64,000 bases of DNA from NCBI GenBank assembly GCA_937943045.1, contig CALEBN010000036.1, positions 52,113 to 116,112 on the forward strand, given 5' to 3'. How positions within the stretch are numbered: the stretch's first letter is position 1; the number at the start of each line of letters is the position of its first letter. This document shows positions 16,007 to 25,311 of this stretch, piece by piece. The stretch comes from an uncultured Collinsella sp. (GTDB taxonomy: Bacteria > Actinomycetota > Coriobacteriia > Coriobacteriales > Coriobacteriaceae). Made by a program: the position numbers and the translations under genes. The notes beneath the pieces are model-generated. The model saw only the letters and a program-made list of their open reading frames with translations. It was not told where the DNA came from and did no database searches.

Positions 16007-17254
16007 CTAGCTCCTTGCATATCTACGCAGCGCGATGGCGGCGTTGTGTCCGCCAAAGCCCAGATTGGTCGAAAGCGCCCAGGTAAGGTCGGCGCGAACC
16101 GCGCGATTGGGCGTGTAGTCAAGATCGCAGGCGGGATCGGGCGTGCGGTAGTTAATGGTCGGGGGCACCACGCCCTGCTCGAGCGCCATGGCGCAAGCCA
16201 TGACCTCGATGGCGCCCGTGGCACCGATCATGTGGCCGGTCATCGACTTGGTCGACGAGACATGTGCGGCGCGCGCCGCGTCCTCGCCGAGCGCTCGTTT
16301 GATGCCCGCTGTCTCGGACGAATCGTTGAGTTTGGTCGAGGTGCCGTGAGCGTTGATGTAGAGGCCCTCGGAAGGCTTAACGTCGCCCTCGGCCACCGCC
16401 AGCGATATCGCACGGGCGATACCTGCCGCGTCCGGGTCGGGACTCGTGATGTGGTAGGCGTCATCGGTGTTGCCGTAGCCCACGACCTCGGCGTAAATGT
16501 GCGCACCGCGCGCCTGCGCGTGCTCCATACCCTCGAGCACGAGCACGCAGGCGCCCTCGCCCATCACAAAGCCGTCGCGGTCTGCATCGAACGGGCGGCA
16601 AGCCGTCGCGGGGTCGGGGTTGGTGGTCAATGCACGGCAGGACGTAAAGCCCGCAACGGCATCGGGGATAATGGCCGCCTCGGCGCCGCCGGCCAGGATT
16701 GCATCGGCATAGCCGTGCTTGATGGCGCGGAACGCCTCACCCACCGCATGGGCCGAGGTTGCGCACGCGGTCACCACGGGCAGGGTCGGGCCCTTTGCCT
16801 TGTGGCGGATTGCAATATTGCCCGATGCCATGTTGGGGATCATCATCGCGATCATGTAGGGCGATGCACGACGAGGCCCGCGATCGGCAATCGTATGGAC
16901 GTTGTCGACAAGCGTCTGCATGCCGCCCACGCCCGAGCCCACATAGACACCCAGGCGATCGCGATCGACCGCACCCTTAACATCGAGGCCCGCATCGTGC
17001 ATGGCCTCGTCCGACGCCGCCATCGCAAACTGAACGCAGGGGTCCAGGTGCTTGGCGTCACGCTTGCCAAAGTACTCGTTGCCGTCAAAGCCCTTGACCT
17101 CGGCCGCCACCTTGACGGCAAACGCATCGGTATCAAAGTGTGTGATCGGACCGATACCACACGTTCCGGCGCACATGGCCGCCCAGGTGGCAAGCGCCGT
17201 GTTGCCGAGCGGCGACACGGCACCGATACCGGTGATTGCAACTCTCTGTTCCAT
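16007..17254 (-). CDS. fabF: Beta-ketoacyl-ACP synthase II
   Basis: The 415-residue condensing enzyme has the Cys-His-His triad: Cys164 in TACATSAHA, His303 in NAHGTSTKLND and His341 in KSMTGHMIGATGAIE. It elongates acyl-ACP with malonyl-ACP. The ATG at 17254 is 6 nt from GAGGAG and gives MEQRVAITG; ATG at 17257 and TTG at 17272 are alternatives. Confidence 0.96.
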   Translation of the reverse strand: MEQRVAITGIGAVSPLGNTALATWAAMCAGTCGIGPITHFDTDAFAVKVAAEVKGFDGNEYFGKRDAKHLDPCVQFAMAASDEAMHDAGLDVKGAVDRDRLGVYVGSGVGGMQTLVDNVHTIADRGPRRASPYMIAMMIPNMASGNIAIRHKAKGPTLPVVTACATSAHAVGEAFRAIKHGYADAILAGGAEAAIIPDAVAGFTSCRALTTNPDPATACRPFDADRDGFVMGEGACVLVLEGMEHAQARGAHIYAEVVGYGNTDDAYHITSPDPDAAGIARAISLAVAEGDVKPSEGLYINAHGTSTKLNDSSETAGIKRALGEDAARAAHVSSTKSMTGHMIGATGAIEVMACAMALEQGVVPPTINYRTPDPACDLDYTPNRAVRADLTWALSTNLGFGGHNAAIALRRYARS

Positions 17255-17293
17255 CATGGTCTCCTCATCCAAGCCACTTAACCGGCTTGCTTT

Positions 17294-18067
17294 CTACATC
17301 GCCATTCCGCCGTCGACACGTATGACTTCGCCCGTAATGTAAGCAGCCGCATCGCTCGCTAAAAAGCGCACCACACCGGCCACCTCCTCGGGCTGCGCCA
17401 TACGCTTAAGGGGAATCTGGTCCTCGGTTGCCGCGCGAACCTTCTCCGAGAGCTTTGCCGTCATATCCGTCTCGACAAACCCGGGGGCGACCGCGTTCAC
17501 TCGTACGCCGCGGGGCGCAAGCTCGCGCGCTACCGCCTTGGTCAGGCCGATCACGCCCGCCTTGGAGGCAGCGTAGTTGGCCTGTCCGGCATTGCCCATC
17601 AGGCCCACGACCGAGCTCATGTTGACGACGCAGCCGCCGCGCTGGCGCATAAAGGTCTTGGTGAGCGCGCGCGTCATATTGAACGTGCCCTTGAGATTGA
17701 CATCGAGCACGCGGTCGAAGGCATCGTCGCCCATACGCATGAGCAGGCCGTCGCGCGTGATGCCGGCGTTGTTGACGAGCGCCCAAATGGAGCCAAAGTC
17801 GTTGAGGACCGTCTCCACGCACGTGTTGACGGCGGCGGGGTCGGCCACGTCACATTGATATGAGCGCGCCGTGGCGCCAGCCGCCTCGCAGGCGTCGCAC
17901 GTCTCGCGCGCCGCATCGACGCTGCCGGCATAGACGACGGCGATATCAAAGCCGTCCTCCGCCAGGCCCACGGCACAAGCGCGACCGATGCCGCGCGAGC
18001 CGCCCGTGACCAGCGCCACGCGGCGCGATCCGGCGCGCTCGAGCGCGCCGTTGTTCAAATTGCCCAT
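17294..18067 (-). CDS. fabG: 3-oxoacyl-ACP reductase
   Basis: The 257-residue short-chain dehydrogenase has TGGSRGIG (21-28) for NADPH, NNAG (99-102) and the catalytic Ser152, Tyr165 and Lys169 (NYAASKAG). It reduces 3-ketoacyl-ACP. Position between fabF and fabD supports FabG over a generic SDR. Confidence 0.95.
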   Translation of the reverse strand: MGNLNNGALERAGSRRVALVTGGSRGIGRACAVGLAEDGFDIAVVYAGSVDAARETCDACEAAGATARSYQCDVADPAAVNTCVETVLNDFGSIWALVNNAGITRDGLLMRMGDDAFDRVLDVNLKGTFNMTRALTKTFMRQRGGCVVNMSSVVGLMGNAGQANYAASKAGVIGLTKAVARELAPRGVRVNAVAPGFVETDMTAKLSEKVRAATEDQIPLKRMAQPEEVAGVVRFLASDAAAYITGEVIRVDGGMAM

Positions 18068-18097
18068 GTCATTCCTTTCGGGTATCAGCCCTGTGGA

Positions 18098-19024
18098 CTA
18101 TGCGAGCTCGTCGGCAATAGCTGCGACCTGCTCGGCCGTTTCGCACGAATACACACGAACGTCGCTCAACGTACGCTTGACCAGGCCCGACAGCGTTTTG
18201 CCAGGACCGACCTCAATAAACGTGTCGATGCCCTGGTCCTGCAGAGCATGCAGCGTGTCGACCCAGCGCACGGCATGACTCACCTGATTGGCCAAGACAT
18301 CCGATGCCGCCTGCGGGTCGGCCGGATAGGGCGCCGCCGTCATATTTGCCATAACAGGAATGAGCAACGGGGACGGCGCGTGACCGGCTTGGATATACGT
18401 CGCCAGCCCCTCAGTCGCCTCGGCCATATAGGGACTATGGAATGCACCCGACACCGCGACCTTCATGGCGCGACCGCCAGCCTCTTTTACCAGGACGTCG
18501 AGGGTCTGCAACGCATCGGGCGCTCCGGCCACAACCGTCTGCTTGGGACTGTTGTAGTTGACCGGCCAGCAGTCCTCGCCGGCCTGTTTTGCCAGGCCCT
18601 CAACTTGCGCCGCATCGAGCTTGATGACGGCGCGCATGCCGCCCGGATGACGCTCGGCCTCCGCGGCCATCAGCGCCGCGCGCTCGCACACGAGCTCAAA
18701 GCCCGCTCGCGTATCGAACGCCCCCGCAAAGGTGAGCGCGGCGACCTCGCCCAGCGAGAATCCCGCACAGGCGGCAGGCACCACGCCGCGCTCGCGCAGG
18801 GCGACGGCGACAGCCAAGTCGTGCACGAACACGCAAGGCTGCGTGTTCTCGGTCTGCGAGAGCTCCTCTTTCGAGGCGCTCCGGCACTGCTCGCTGGTCC
18901 CCGGGCGCGCCTCGTCAGCAATGGCGAACACCTCGGCAGCCGCCAGCGATGCTTCGATGAGATCGACGCCCATCGCGGGATGCTGGGCACCCTGACCGGC
19001 AAACAGAAACGCTACGCTACCCAT
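18098..19024 (-). CDS. fabD: Malonyl-CoA:ACP transacylase
   Basis: The 308-residue product starts MGSVAFLFAGQGAQ; the nucleophile Ser90 is in GFSLGE and the partner His196 in GAFHSPYM. It moves malonate from CoA to ACP. The ATG at 19024 overlaps the fabK 3' end by 13 bp, so the genes are probably translationally coupled; the frame further upstream is unlike FabD. Confidence 0.96.
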   Translation of the reverse strand: MGSVAFLFAGQGAQHPAMGVDLIEASLAAAEVFAIADEARPGTSEQCRSASKEELSQTENTQPCVFVHDLAVAVALRERGVVPAACAGFSLGEVAALTFAGAFDTRAGFELVCERAALMAAEAERHPGGMRAVIKLDAAQVEGLAKQAGEDCWPVNYNSPKQTVVAGAPDALQTLDVLVKEAGGRAMKVAVSGAFHSPYMAEATEGLATYIQAGHAPSPLLIPVMANMTAAPYPADPQAASDVLANQVSHAVRWVDTLHALQDQGIDTFIEVGPGKTLSGLVKRTLSDVRVYSCETAEQVAAIADELA

Positions 19025-19956
19025 GCGGACGCACCCTTCAGGACATGCTCGGCGCCATCGACCAGATCGTCGACGATTTCGCGTGCGCTCTGGCGTTCGT
19101 TGACCATGCCGGCAATCTGTCCACACAGATACGAACCCTCTTCGTAATTGCCGTCCTTGGCGGCTTTGCGAAGGGCACCCGTGCCCATGGCCCCAAGCTC
19201 CTCGGCACTTGCGCCCGCCGCCTCACTTTTGGCGTAGGCATTGGTGAAGGGGCTCTTGAGCGCACGCACCGGATGTCCCGTCGAACGGCCAGTCGCGCGC
19301 GTCGAGGTGTCTCCCGCCTTGAGCACCAGCTCTTTGTATTGCTCGGAGACGGTACACTCATCGGCAACGAGAAAGCGCGTGCCCACCTGGACGCCAGCGG
19401 CGCCAAGCATAAAGGCGGCCGCCACCCCGCGACCATCGGCGATACCGCCAGCTGCCACAACGGGGATATCGACCGCGTCGACAACCTGCGGAACGAGCGC
19501 CATCGTCGATGTCTCGCCAATATGTCCACCAGATTCAGTGCCTTCGGCAACCACGGCGGCGGCCCCGCGACGCGCCACGAGACGCGCCAGCGCCACCGAA
19601 GCAACGACCGGGATGACCTTGATGCCCGCATCGTTCCAGGCCTTCATGTACTTGGTGGGATTGCCGGCACCCGTCACGACGACCGGCACCTGCTCGTCGA
19701 TTACAACCCGTGCGACCTCGTCGGCAAACGGGCTCATAAGCATGACGTTGACGCCAAAGGGCTTATCCGTCTTGGTGCGCAGTTCGTGAATCTGATCGCG
19801 CAGCCATTTGGCGTCGGCATTCATGGCCGCGATGATTCCCAACCCACCTGCCTCGGACACGGCCGACGCCAGCGAGGCATCCGCAATCCAGGCCATGCCG
19901 CCTTGGAACACGGGCTTTTCGATGCCGAGCAGCTCGCAGAGAGGAGTCTTGAGCAT
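19012..19956 (-). CDS. fabK: FMN-dependent enoyl-ACP reductase II
   Basis: The 314-residue nitronate monooxygenase/FabK-type TIM barrel has PVFQGGMAWIADASLA, AEGTESGGHIGE and AAGGIADGRGVAAAFMLGA, typical of FabK. Its location between acpP and fabD supports enoyl reduction as its job. No FabI is seen in the window. FabK enzymes are insensitive to triclosan (family knowledge). Confidence 0.93.
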   Translation of the reverse strand: MLKTPLCELLGIEKPVFQGGMAWIADASLASAVSEAGGLGIIAAMNADAKWLRDQIHELRTKTDKPFGVNVMLMSPFADEVARVVIDEQVPVVVTGAGNPTKYMKAWNDAGIKVIPVVASVALARLVARRGAAAVVAEGTESGGHIGETSTMALVPQVVDAVDIPVVAAGGIADGRGVAAAFMLGAAGVQVGTRFLVADECTVSEQYKELVLKAGDTSTRATGRSTGHPVRALKSPFTNAYAKSEAAGASAEELGAMGTGALRKAAKDGNYEEGSYLCGQIAGMVNERQSAREIVDDLVDGAEHVLKGASAWVA

Positions 19957-19958
19957 CT

Positions 19959-20195
19959 CTACTTCTCCAATGCTGCCTCGACCGTATCGGCGAACTCGCC
20001 GACCGTCTTGGGGTTCTCCTCGGTATCGAGCTGGATGCCAAACTCGTCCTCGACGGCGACGAGGATCTCGACGGTGCCCAGGCTGTCGAGGCCAATCTCC
20101 TCGAGCGTGGACTCGGGCTTCATCTCGACGTCGTCAAGGCCGGCGGTCTCGCGGATAACGTCGCAAACGCGCTCGAAGGTCTTCTGATCTGCCAT
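19959..20195 (-). CDS. acpP: Acyl carrier protein
   Basis: The 78-residue acidic protein has the DSL phosphopantetheine site (IGLDSLGTVEIL, Ser38). It carries the growing acyl chain for all the Fab enzymes in this operon. It lies 2 bp upstream of fabK. Confidence 0.97.
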   Translation of the reverse strand: MADQKTFERVCDVIRETAGLDDVEMKPESTLEEIGLDSLGTVEILVAVEDEFGIQLDTEENPKTVGEFADTVEAALEK

Positions 20196-20247
20196 GGTAG
20201 TTCTCCTTTGTTTGTGCCCTAGGGACGTTTTTATTTCCTATGTGCGA

Positions 20248-21207
20248 CTACTTCCAACGAAGCAGATAGCCACCTATATCCAGGCCGGCGCCAAATCCAA
20301 CGAGGGCGATGGTGTCGCCCGCGTGCAGCGCGCCGGTATTTGCCAGTCGATCGAGAGCAAGCGGAATGCAGGCGCTCGAAATGTTGCCGGTCTCGCGCAG
20401 CGTTCGAACCACGCGCTCGTCTGGCACGCCGAGACGCTTGACCGCCTGACTCAGGATTCGTTCGTTAGCCTGATGGAATACAAAATGATCGATGTCTTCG
20501 ACCGAAATGCCCGCATCGCTCGCAAGCTTATGGACCGTGTCGCAGATGGCGTTGACGCCGAACTTGAACACGCGGCGGCCATTCATGGACAGCACGCTCT
20601 CCCGATCGCCCGCCGTCTTAAATGGCGAGGAACCCGCTAAGCCGGGAACACGCAGTGTCTCGACATCGGGATTGGTTGCAAGCTCGACGGCAAGGGGATT
20701 CACCCCGCCGGCCCCAATAACGGCAGCACCCGCGCCATCGCCAAAGAGCACGCACGTGGCACGGTCGGTCCAGTCAAGCGCGCGCGTCATCTGCTCGGCG
20801 GCAACGACAAGCACATGCTTGGCTCGTCCTCGGGCGATATAGCCCTCGGCAACATCGAGTGCAAAAACAAAGCCAGCGCAGGCGGCCGAAACATCAAAGG
20901 CGGGACACGTCGCGCCCAGACGCTCGGCAACGGCACATGCCTCGGCGGGAACGAGATGGTCACCCGTTGTCGTCGAGCAGACGATCAGATCCAGCTGGCT
21001 CGCGTCGATTCCGGAAACCTGGAGCGCCCGCTCGCTCGCTGCTACGGCAAGGTCGTCGAGCGACTCGGTGGTGCAGACGTGGCGGCTCTTGATGCCTGTG
21101 CGGGTAAAAATCCACTCATCCGAGGTATCGAGGAACTTAGACAGCTCGTCATTGGAAACACTGCGCTTAGGAAGCGCCGAGCCTGTTCCAAGAATCGTGA
21201 AACCCAT
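20248..21207 (-). CDS. fabH: Beta-ketoacyl-ACP synthase III
   Basis: The 319-residue product starts MGFTILGTGSALPKR at an ATG with AGGAGG 6 nt upstream. The triad is Cys110 (SAACAGF), His245 (FHQANERI) and Asn275 (ETGNISSA). It condenses a primer acyl-CoA with malonyl-ACP. It is the first gene of the fatty acid operon and follows two repeated operator-like sequences. Confidence 0.96.
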   Translation of the reverse strand: MGFTILGTGSALPKRSVSNDELSKFLDTSDEWIFTRTGIKSRHVCTTESLDDLAVAASERALQVSGIDASQLDLIVCSTTTGDHLVPAEACAVAERLGATCPAFDVSAACAGFVFALDVAEGYIARGRAKHVLVVAAEQMTRALDWTDRATCVLFGDGAGAAVIGAGGVNPLAVELATNPDVETLRVPGLAGSSPFKTAGDRESVLSMNGRRVFKFGVNAICDTVHKLASDAGISVEDIDHFVFHQANERILSQAVKRLGVPDERVVRTLRETGNISSACIPLALDRLANTGALHAGDTIALVGFGAGLDIGGYLLRWK

Positions 21208-21223
21208 CACTAACCTCCTTTGA

Positions 21224-21290
21224 GTTGTTGACGTGTTTACATCGACCAAGAGAGGATAACGCATTTCAGTCGTTGTTGACGTGTTAACAT
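21224..21290. promoter_or_regulatory. Two direct repeats, candidate operators of the fatty acid operon
   Basis: GTTGTTGACGTGTTTACAT (21224-21242) and GTTGTTGACGTGTTAACAT (21272-21290) differ at one base and lie 48 bp apart, 17 and 65 bp upstream of fabH. Each contains an imperfect dyad TGTTGACG-TGTTAACA. They do not resemble the FapR or FabT consensus as I know it. The regulator is unknown. Confidence 0.6.
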
Positions 21291-21383
21291 TAAATTGTTC
21301 AAATGCGACAAAGGCTTCATATTGTGTCTATCTCTCGACACCATTACGCGATTGCCTTATTACCTTAGGAGGTAGCAGCTGTT

Positions 21384-22160
21384 ATGGATTCTCGTTTAAC
21401 GGTGGTCGACGTAACCGGATCGACCAACGATGACCTGCTCGAAGCAGGAAAACAGGGAGCGCCGCACGGCACGGGACTTGCCGCCCGGGCTCAGACAGCA
21501 GGACGCGGCCGGCGCGGCCACAAGTGGGATTCAACCGCCGGCAACCTATTGCTTTCGATTGTCCTGCGTCCATGCGTTAATCCTGCAAAGTACTCTGGTC
21601 TTGCCGCCGTCAGCGGCCTAGCGGTGCTCGAGACGCTCGAAAAGCAGGGCCTTGCAAACGAGATTGCCCTCAAATGGCCCAACGACCTGATCGCGCGAGG
21701 ACGCAAGCTCGGCGGCATTCTGGTCGAGGCCACACGCGATAACGAAGGCAAACCTTTCGCCGTCTGCGGCATTGGCGTCAATGTGAACTATGTGCCCTCT
21801 GAGGTTCCCGATGGCGGCCTGCCGGCAATCGGTCTCTCCGACCTCAACGAGAACGTTCCCGCCGTCGACGCGCTACTCAAGGAGGTCTATCACACCGTCG
21901 TAAACGCTGTAGATGCGTGGGCAGAGCGCCTCAACGCCATGGAAGAAAACACTGGACCGCTCGCGCCCATCCACGGCGAATATGTCGCTCACCTCAATTG
22001 GATTGGGGAGCACGTTATCGCCCGCTCCCCCGCAGGAGACGAACTGGCGCGAGGCGTCTTTAAAACCGTCGACGCCTTTGGTCGCGCGTGTATCGAAACG
22101 GAAGGCGGCTTGCGATCCTTCCATTTTGAGGAGGCATCGCTGCGCCCCTTGAGCGAATAG
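21384..22160 (+). CDS. birA: Biotin-[acetyl-CoA carboxylase] ligase, without DNA-binding domain
   Basis: The 258-residue product has the biotin ligase catalytic motifs (ARAQTAGRGRRGHKW, LKWPNDLIARGRKLGGILVE, CGIGVNVNY) and a C-terminal SH3-like domain. The N-terminal helix-turn-helix of E. coli BirA is absent, so it should be a non-repressing ligase. It attaches biotin to AccB. It is divergent from the fatty acid operon encoding its substrate. AGGAGG lies 11 nt before the ATG, a rather long spacing. Confidence 0.93.
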   Translation: MDSRLTVVDVTGSTNDDLLEAGKQGAPHGTGLAARAQTAGRGRRGHKWDSTAGNLLLSIVLRPCVNPAKYSGLAAVSGLAVLETLEKQGLANEIALKWPNDLIARGRKLGGILVEATRDNEGKPFAVCGIGVNVNYVPSEVPDGGLPAIGLSDLNENVPAVDALLKEVYHTVVNAVDAWAERLNAMEENTGPLAPIHGEYVAHLNWIGEHVIARSPAGDELARGVFKTVDAFGRACIETEGGLRSFHFEEASLRPLSE

Positions 22161-22218
22161 GTCACCGCAGCCACCTACTCGGCAGCATTACCCGGCAGTC
22201 CAAACCATCATTCAAAAC

Positions 22219-22256
22219 AAAAGAGCCCCGCTACCGTAATGGCAGTGGGGCTCTTT
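22219..22256. terminator. Bidirectional terminator between birA and rpsJ
   Basis: AAAGAGCCCC pairs with GGGGCTCTTT around a short loop, with A/T runs on both sides. It would serve birA on the plus strand and the str operon on the minus strand. Confidence 0.85.
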
Positions 22257-22275
22257 AAGCTATGAGCGATATCGC

Positions 22276-22584
22276 TTAGAGCTTGATGTCGATGTCAACG
22301 CCAGCGGGGAGGTCGAGACGCATAAGCGAATCAACGGTGCCCGAGGTGGGGTCGAGGATGTCGATGAGGCGCTTGTGGGTGCGCATTTCGAACTGCTCAC
22401 GGGAGTCCTTGTTCACGTGCGGCGAGCGGATAACCGTGTACAGGTTGCGCTCGGTGGGCAGGGGGACAGGACCGGAAACGCGAGCGCCGGTCTTCTGAGC
22501 GGTCTCAACGATGAGCTTCGCGGACTGATCGACGACCTCGTGATCATAGCCCTTGAGGCGAATGCGGATCTTCTGGGTAGCCAA
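22276..22584 (-). CDS. rpsJ: 30S ribosomal protein S10 (NusE)
   Basis: The 102-residue product matches S10 (KIRIRLKGYDHEVVDQSAKL and GPVPLPTERNLYTV). S10 is a 30S protein and, with NusB and NusG, an antitermination factor. It usually heads the S10 operon before rplC. Here it ends the str operon, 61 bp after fusA, and is followed by a terminator. Confidence 0.97.
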   Translation of the reverse strand: MATQKIRIRLKGYDHEVVDQSAKLIVETAQKTGARVSGPVPLPTERNLYTVIRSPHVNKDSREQFEMRTHKRLIDILDPTSGTVDSLMRLDLPAGVDIDIKL

Positions 22585-22645
22585 CTTAAACCTCCAAAGA
22601 GTGCGAGAAGTGTTCTCGCAGGATTACGTAACAGGGAGCTCGAAC

Positions 22646-24745
22646 TTAGGCGTTCTTGCTCATGACCTCGTCCACGATGGACTTGGGCGCGGGCTCATAA
22701 GAGTCGAACTGCATCGTGTAGGATGCACGGCCCTGGGTCTGGGAGCGAAGGTCGGTAGCGTAACCGAACATCTCGCCCAGCGGCACCTTGGCACGGATGA
22801 GCTTGCTGTTCTTGCGATCCTCCATGCCCTCGATCTTGCCGCGGCGACCGGAGAGGTTGCCCATAACGTCGCCCATGTACTGCTCGGGGGTCTCGACCTC
22901 GACAGCCATGATCGGCTCGAGCAGCTGCGGATCGGACTTCTTGAGGGCGTCCTTGATAGCCATGGAACCGGCGATCTTGAAGGCGGCCTCGGAGGAGTCG
23001 ACCTCGTGGTAAGAACCGTCGAACAGGGTGACCTTAACGTCGAGGACCGGGAAGCCGGCGATAACACCGGTGTTCAGGGCCTCCTGGATGCCCTTGTCGA
23101 TGGACGGGATGTACTCCTTGGGCACGACGCCGCCGACGATAGCGTTGACGAACTCGTAGCCGAAGCCCTCCTCCATCTTCTCGAGCTTGATGACGGCGTG
23201 GCCGTACTGACCGCGACCGCCGGACTGACGGACGAACTTGCCCTCAGCCTTCTCGACGTCGTGACCAGCGGTCTCGCGGTAGGCAACCTGGGGCTTACCA
23301 ACGTTAGCGTCAACCTTGAACTCGCGGAGCAGACGGTCGACGATGATCTCGAGGTGCAGCTCGCCCATGCCGGCGATGATGGTCTGGCCGGTCTCGTGGT
23401 TGGTGGACACCTGGAAGGTCGGGTCCTCCTCGGCGAGCTTGGTCAGAGCCAGGGACATCTTGTCCTGCTCGGCCTTGGTCTTGGGCTCGATGGCAACGTC
23501 GATAACGGGCTTAGCGAACTCGATCTTCTCGAGGACGATCTCCTTGCCCTCTTCGCACAGGGTGTCACCGGTGGTGGAGTTCTTGAAGCCAACGCAAGCG
23601 ACGATGTCACCGGCGGCAGCGTCGTCACGGTCGATACGCTCGGCAGCGTTCATCTCGAGGATGCGGCCGAGGCGCTCGCGCTGACCATTGGAAGCGTTGA
23701 CCACGTAGGAACCGGACTCGGCGCGGCCGGAGTAAACGCGGACATAGGTGAGCTTACCGACGAACGGGTCGGTCATGATCTTGAAGACCAGGCCGGAGAA
23801 GGGCTCGTCGAAGGAAGGATGACGCTGGATCTCCTCGCCGGTGTCCGGATCGGTACCGGTGACGGCCTCAACGTCGAGCGGGCTGGGCAGGTAGTCGACG
23901 ACAGCGTCGAGCAGCTCCTGAACGCCCTTGTTCTTGTAGGCGGAGCCCACGAAGACGAGGTTGAGCTCGTTGGCCAGAACGCCCTTGCGCAGAGCAGCCT
24001 TGAGCTCCTCGACGGTGAAGTCCTCCTCCATGAGAATCTTCTCCATGAGCTCGTCGTCAAAGCTGGCAGCAGCGTCGAGGAGCTCCTCGCGCTTGGTGGC
24101 AGCGATGTCGGCGAACTCAGCCGGGATCTCGTCCATCGGCTCGGGGTAGGTCATACCCTTCTCGTCGGCCTTGAAGTCCCATGCAGTCATGGTGACCAGG
24201 TCGATGACGCCCCAGAAGTTGTCCTCGGCGCCCATCGGGACCTGAGCGGCCACGGCGTTGGCGTCGAGACGATCCTTCATGGTCTCGATAGCGTTGAAAA
24301 AGTCAGCGCCCACGCGGTCATACTTGTTGATGAAGGCGATGCGGGGGACGTTGAAGGTAGAAGCCTGACGCCAAACGGTCTCAGACTGGGGCTGAACGCC
24401 GGCAACGGCGTCGAAGACGGCAACAGCGCCATCGAGGACGCGCAGGCAGCGCTCGACCTCGGCGGTGAAGTCAACGTGGCCCGGGGTGTCGATGATCTGG
24501 ATGCGGTAGTCGGTACCGTCCTTCTTCCAGAAGCACGTGGTAGCAGCGGAGGTAATGGTTACGCCGCGCTCCTGCTCCTGAACCATCCAGTCCATGGTGG
24601 CAGCGCCCTCATGGACCTCACCGATCTTGTGGGTCTTACCGGTGTAGTAAAGAATACGCTCGGTCGTGGTGGTCTTACCAGCATCGATGTGGGCCATGAT
24701 GCCGATGTTACGGGTATCGGAAAGCTTGTACTTAGGCTTAGCCAT
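22646..24745 (-). CDS. fusA: Elongation factor G
   Basis: The 699-residue translational GTPase has G1 AHIDAGKTT, the DTPGHVDF motif and NKYD in domain I, then domains II-V; length is normal. It drives translocation. It follows rpsG, and tuf is not downstream as in many str operons but lies at the window end (63084 onward). Confidence 0.98.
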   Translation of the reverse strand: MAKPKYKLSDTRNIGIMAHIDAGKTTTTERILYYTGKTHKIGEVHEGAATMDWMVQEQERGVTITSAATTCFWKKDGTDYRIQIIDTPGHVDFTAEVERCLRVLDGAVAVFDAVAGVQPQSETVWRQASTFNVPRIAFINKYDRVGADFFNAIETMKDRLDANAVAAQVPMGAEDNFWGVIDLVTMTAWDFKADEKGMTYPEPMDEIPAEFADIAATKREELLDAAASFDDELMEKILMEEDFTVEELKAALRKGVLANELNLVFVGSAYKNKGVQELLDAVVDYLPSPLDVEAVTGTDPDTGEEIQRHPSFDEPFSGLVFKIMTDPFVGKLTYVRVYSGRAESGSYVVNASNGQRERLGRILEMNAAERIDRDDAAAGDIVACVGFKNSTTGDTLCEEGKEIVLEKIEFAKPVIDVAIEPKTKAEQDKMSLALTKLAEEDPTFQVSTNHETGQTIIAGMGELHLEIIVDRLLREFKVDANVGKPQVAYRETAGHDVEKAEGKFVRQSGGRGQYGHAVIKLEKMEEGFGYEFVNAIVGGVVPKEYIPSIDKGIQEALNTGVIAGFPVLDVKVTLFDGSYHEVDSSEAAFKIAGSMAIKDALKKSDPQLLEPIMAVEVETPEQYMGDVMGNLSGRRGKIEGMEDRKNSKLIRAKVPLGEMFGYATDLRSQTQGRASYTMQFDSYEPAPKSIVDEVMSKNA

Positions 24746-24764
24746 GTTAGTTCCTTACCTTAAC

Positions 24765-25238
24765 TTACCAACGATAGTGAGAGAACGCGCGGTTGGCCTC
24801 GGCCATCTTGAAGACGTCCTCACGCTTCTTGACGGAAGCGCCCAGGCCGTTGGAAGCGTCGAGGATCTCGTTGGCGAGACGCTCGGCCATGGTCTTCTCC
24901 TTGCGAGCGCGGGAGAAGTTGACGATCCAGCGGATACCCAGAGCGGTGGAACGACGGGAGTTGACCTCCATCGGGACCTGATAGGTAGCGCCACCGACAC
25001 GCTTGGGCTTAACCTCGAGCGTGGGCTTGACGTTGTCCATAGCCTTCTTGAAGGTAGCGAGAGCGTCGCCACCCTCGGACTTCTCGGCAACGATCTCGAA
25101 AGCGGTGTAAACGATGCGCTCAGCGGTGGCCTTCTTGCCGTCAAGAAGGACCTTGTTGATGAGCTGAGTCACCAGGCGGTTGTTGTAAACGGCGTCAGGC
25201 TGAACCTCACGACGATTAGCTGCTGCACGACGCGGCAT
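24765..25238 (-). CDS. rpsG: 30S ribosomal protein S7
   Basis: The 157-residue product (MPRRAAANRREVQPD, then GKKATAERIVYTAF) matches S7, a primary 16S rRNA binder of the 30S head and, in E. coli, repressor of the str operon. It lies between rpsL and fusA. Confidence 0.97.
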   Translation of the reverse strand: MPRRAAANRREVQPDAVYNNRLVTQLINKVLLDGKKATAERIVYTAFEIVAEKSEGGDALATFKKAMDNVKPTLEVKPKRVGGATYQVPMEVNSRRSTALGIRWIVNFSRARKEKTMAERLANEILDASNGLGASVKKREDVFKMAEANRAFSHYRW

Positions 25239-25311
25239 GTGAAATCTCCTTAAGTGTCTACCGTGCGGCGCTTAGGCGGCACACGGCGAAAATATCAAAA
25301 CGTTATCTGGC

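Noticed and set aside
15005..17281. Plus-strand frame of 758 codons opposite accB, fabF and fabZ
   Set aside because: Antisense to well-identified fatty acid genes, with His/Arg-rich composition typical of shadow frames.
22553..24763. Long plus-strand open frame opposite fusA
   Set aside because: Same shadow effect; no ribosome site and composition is unlike a protein.
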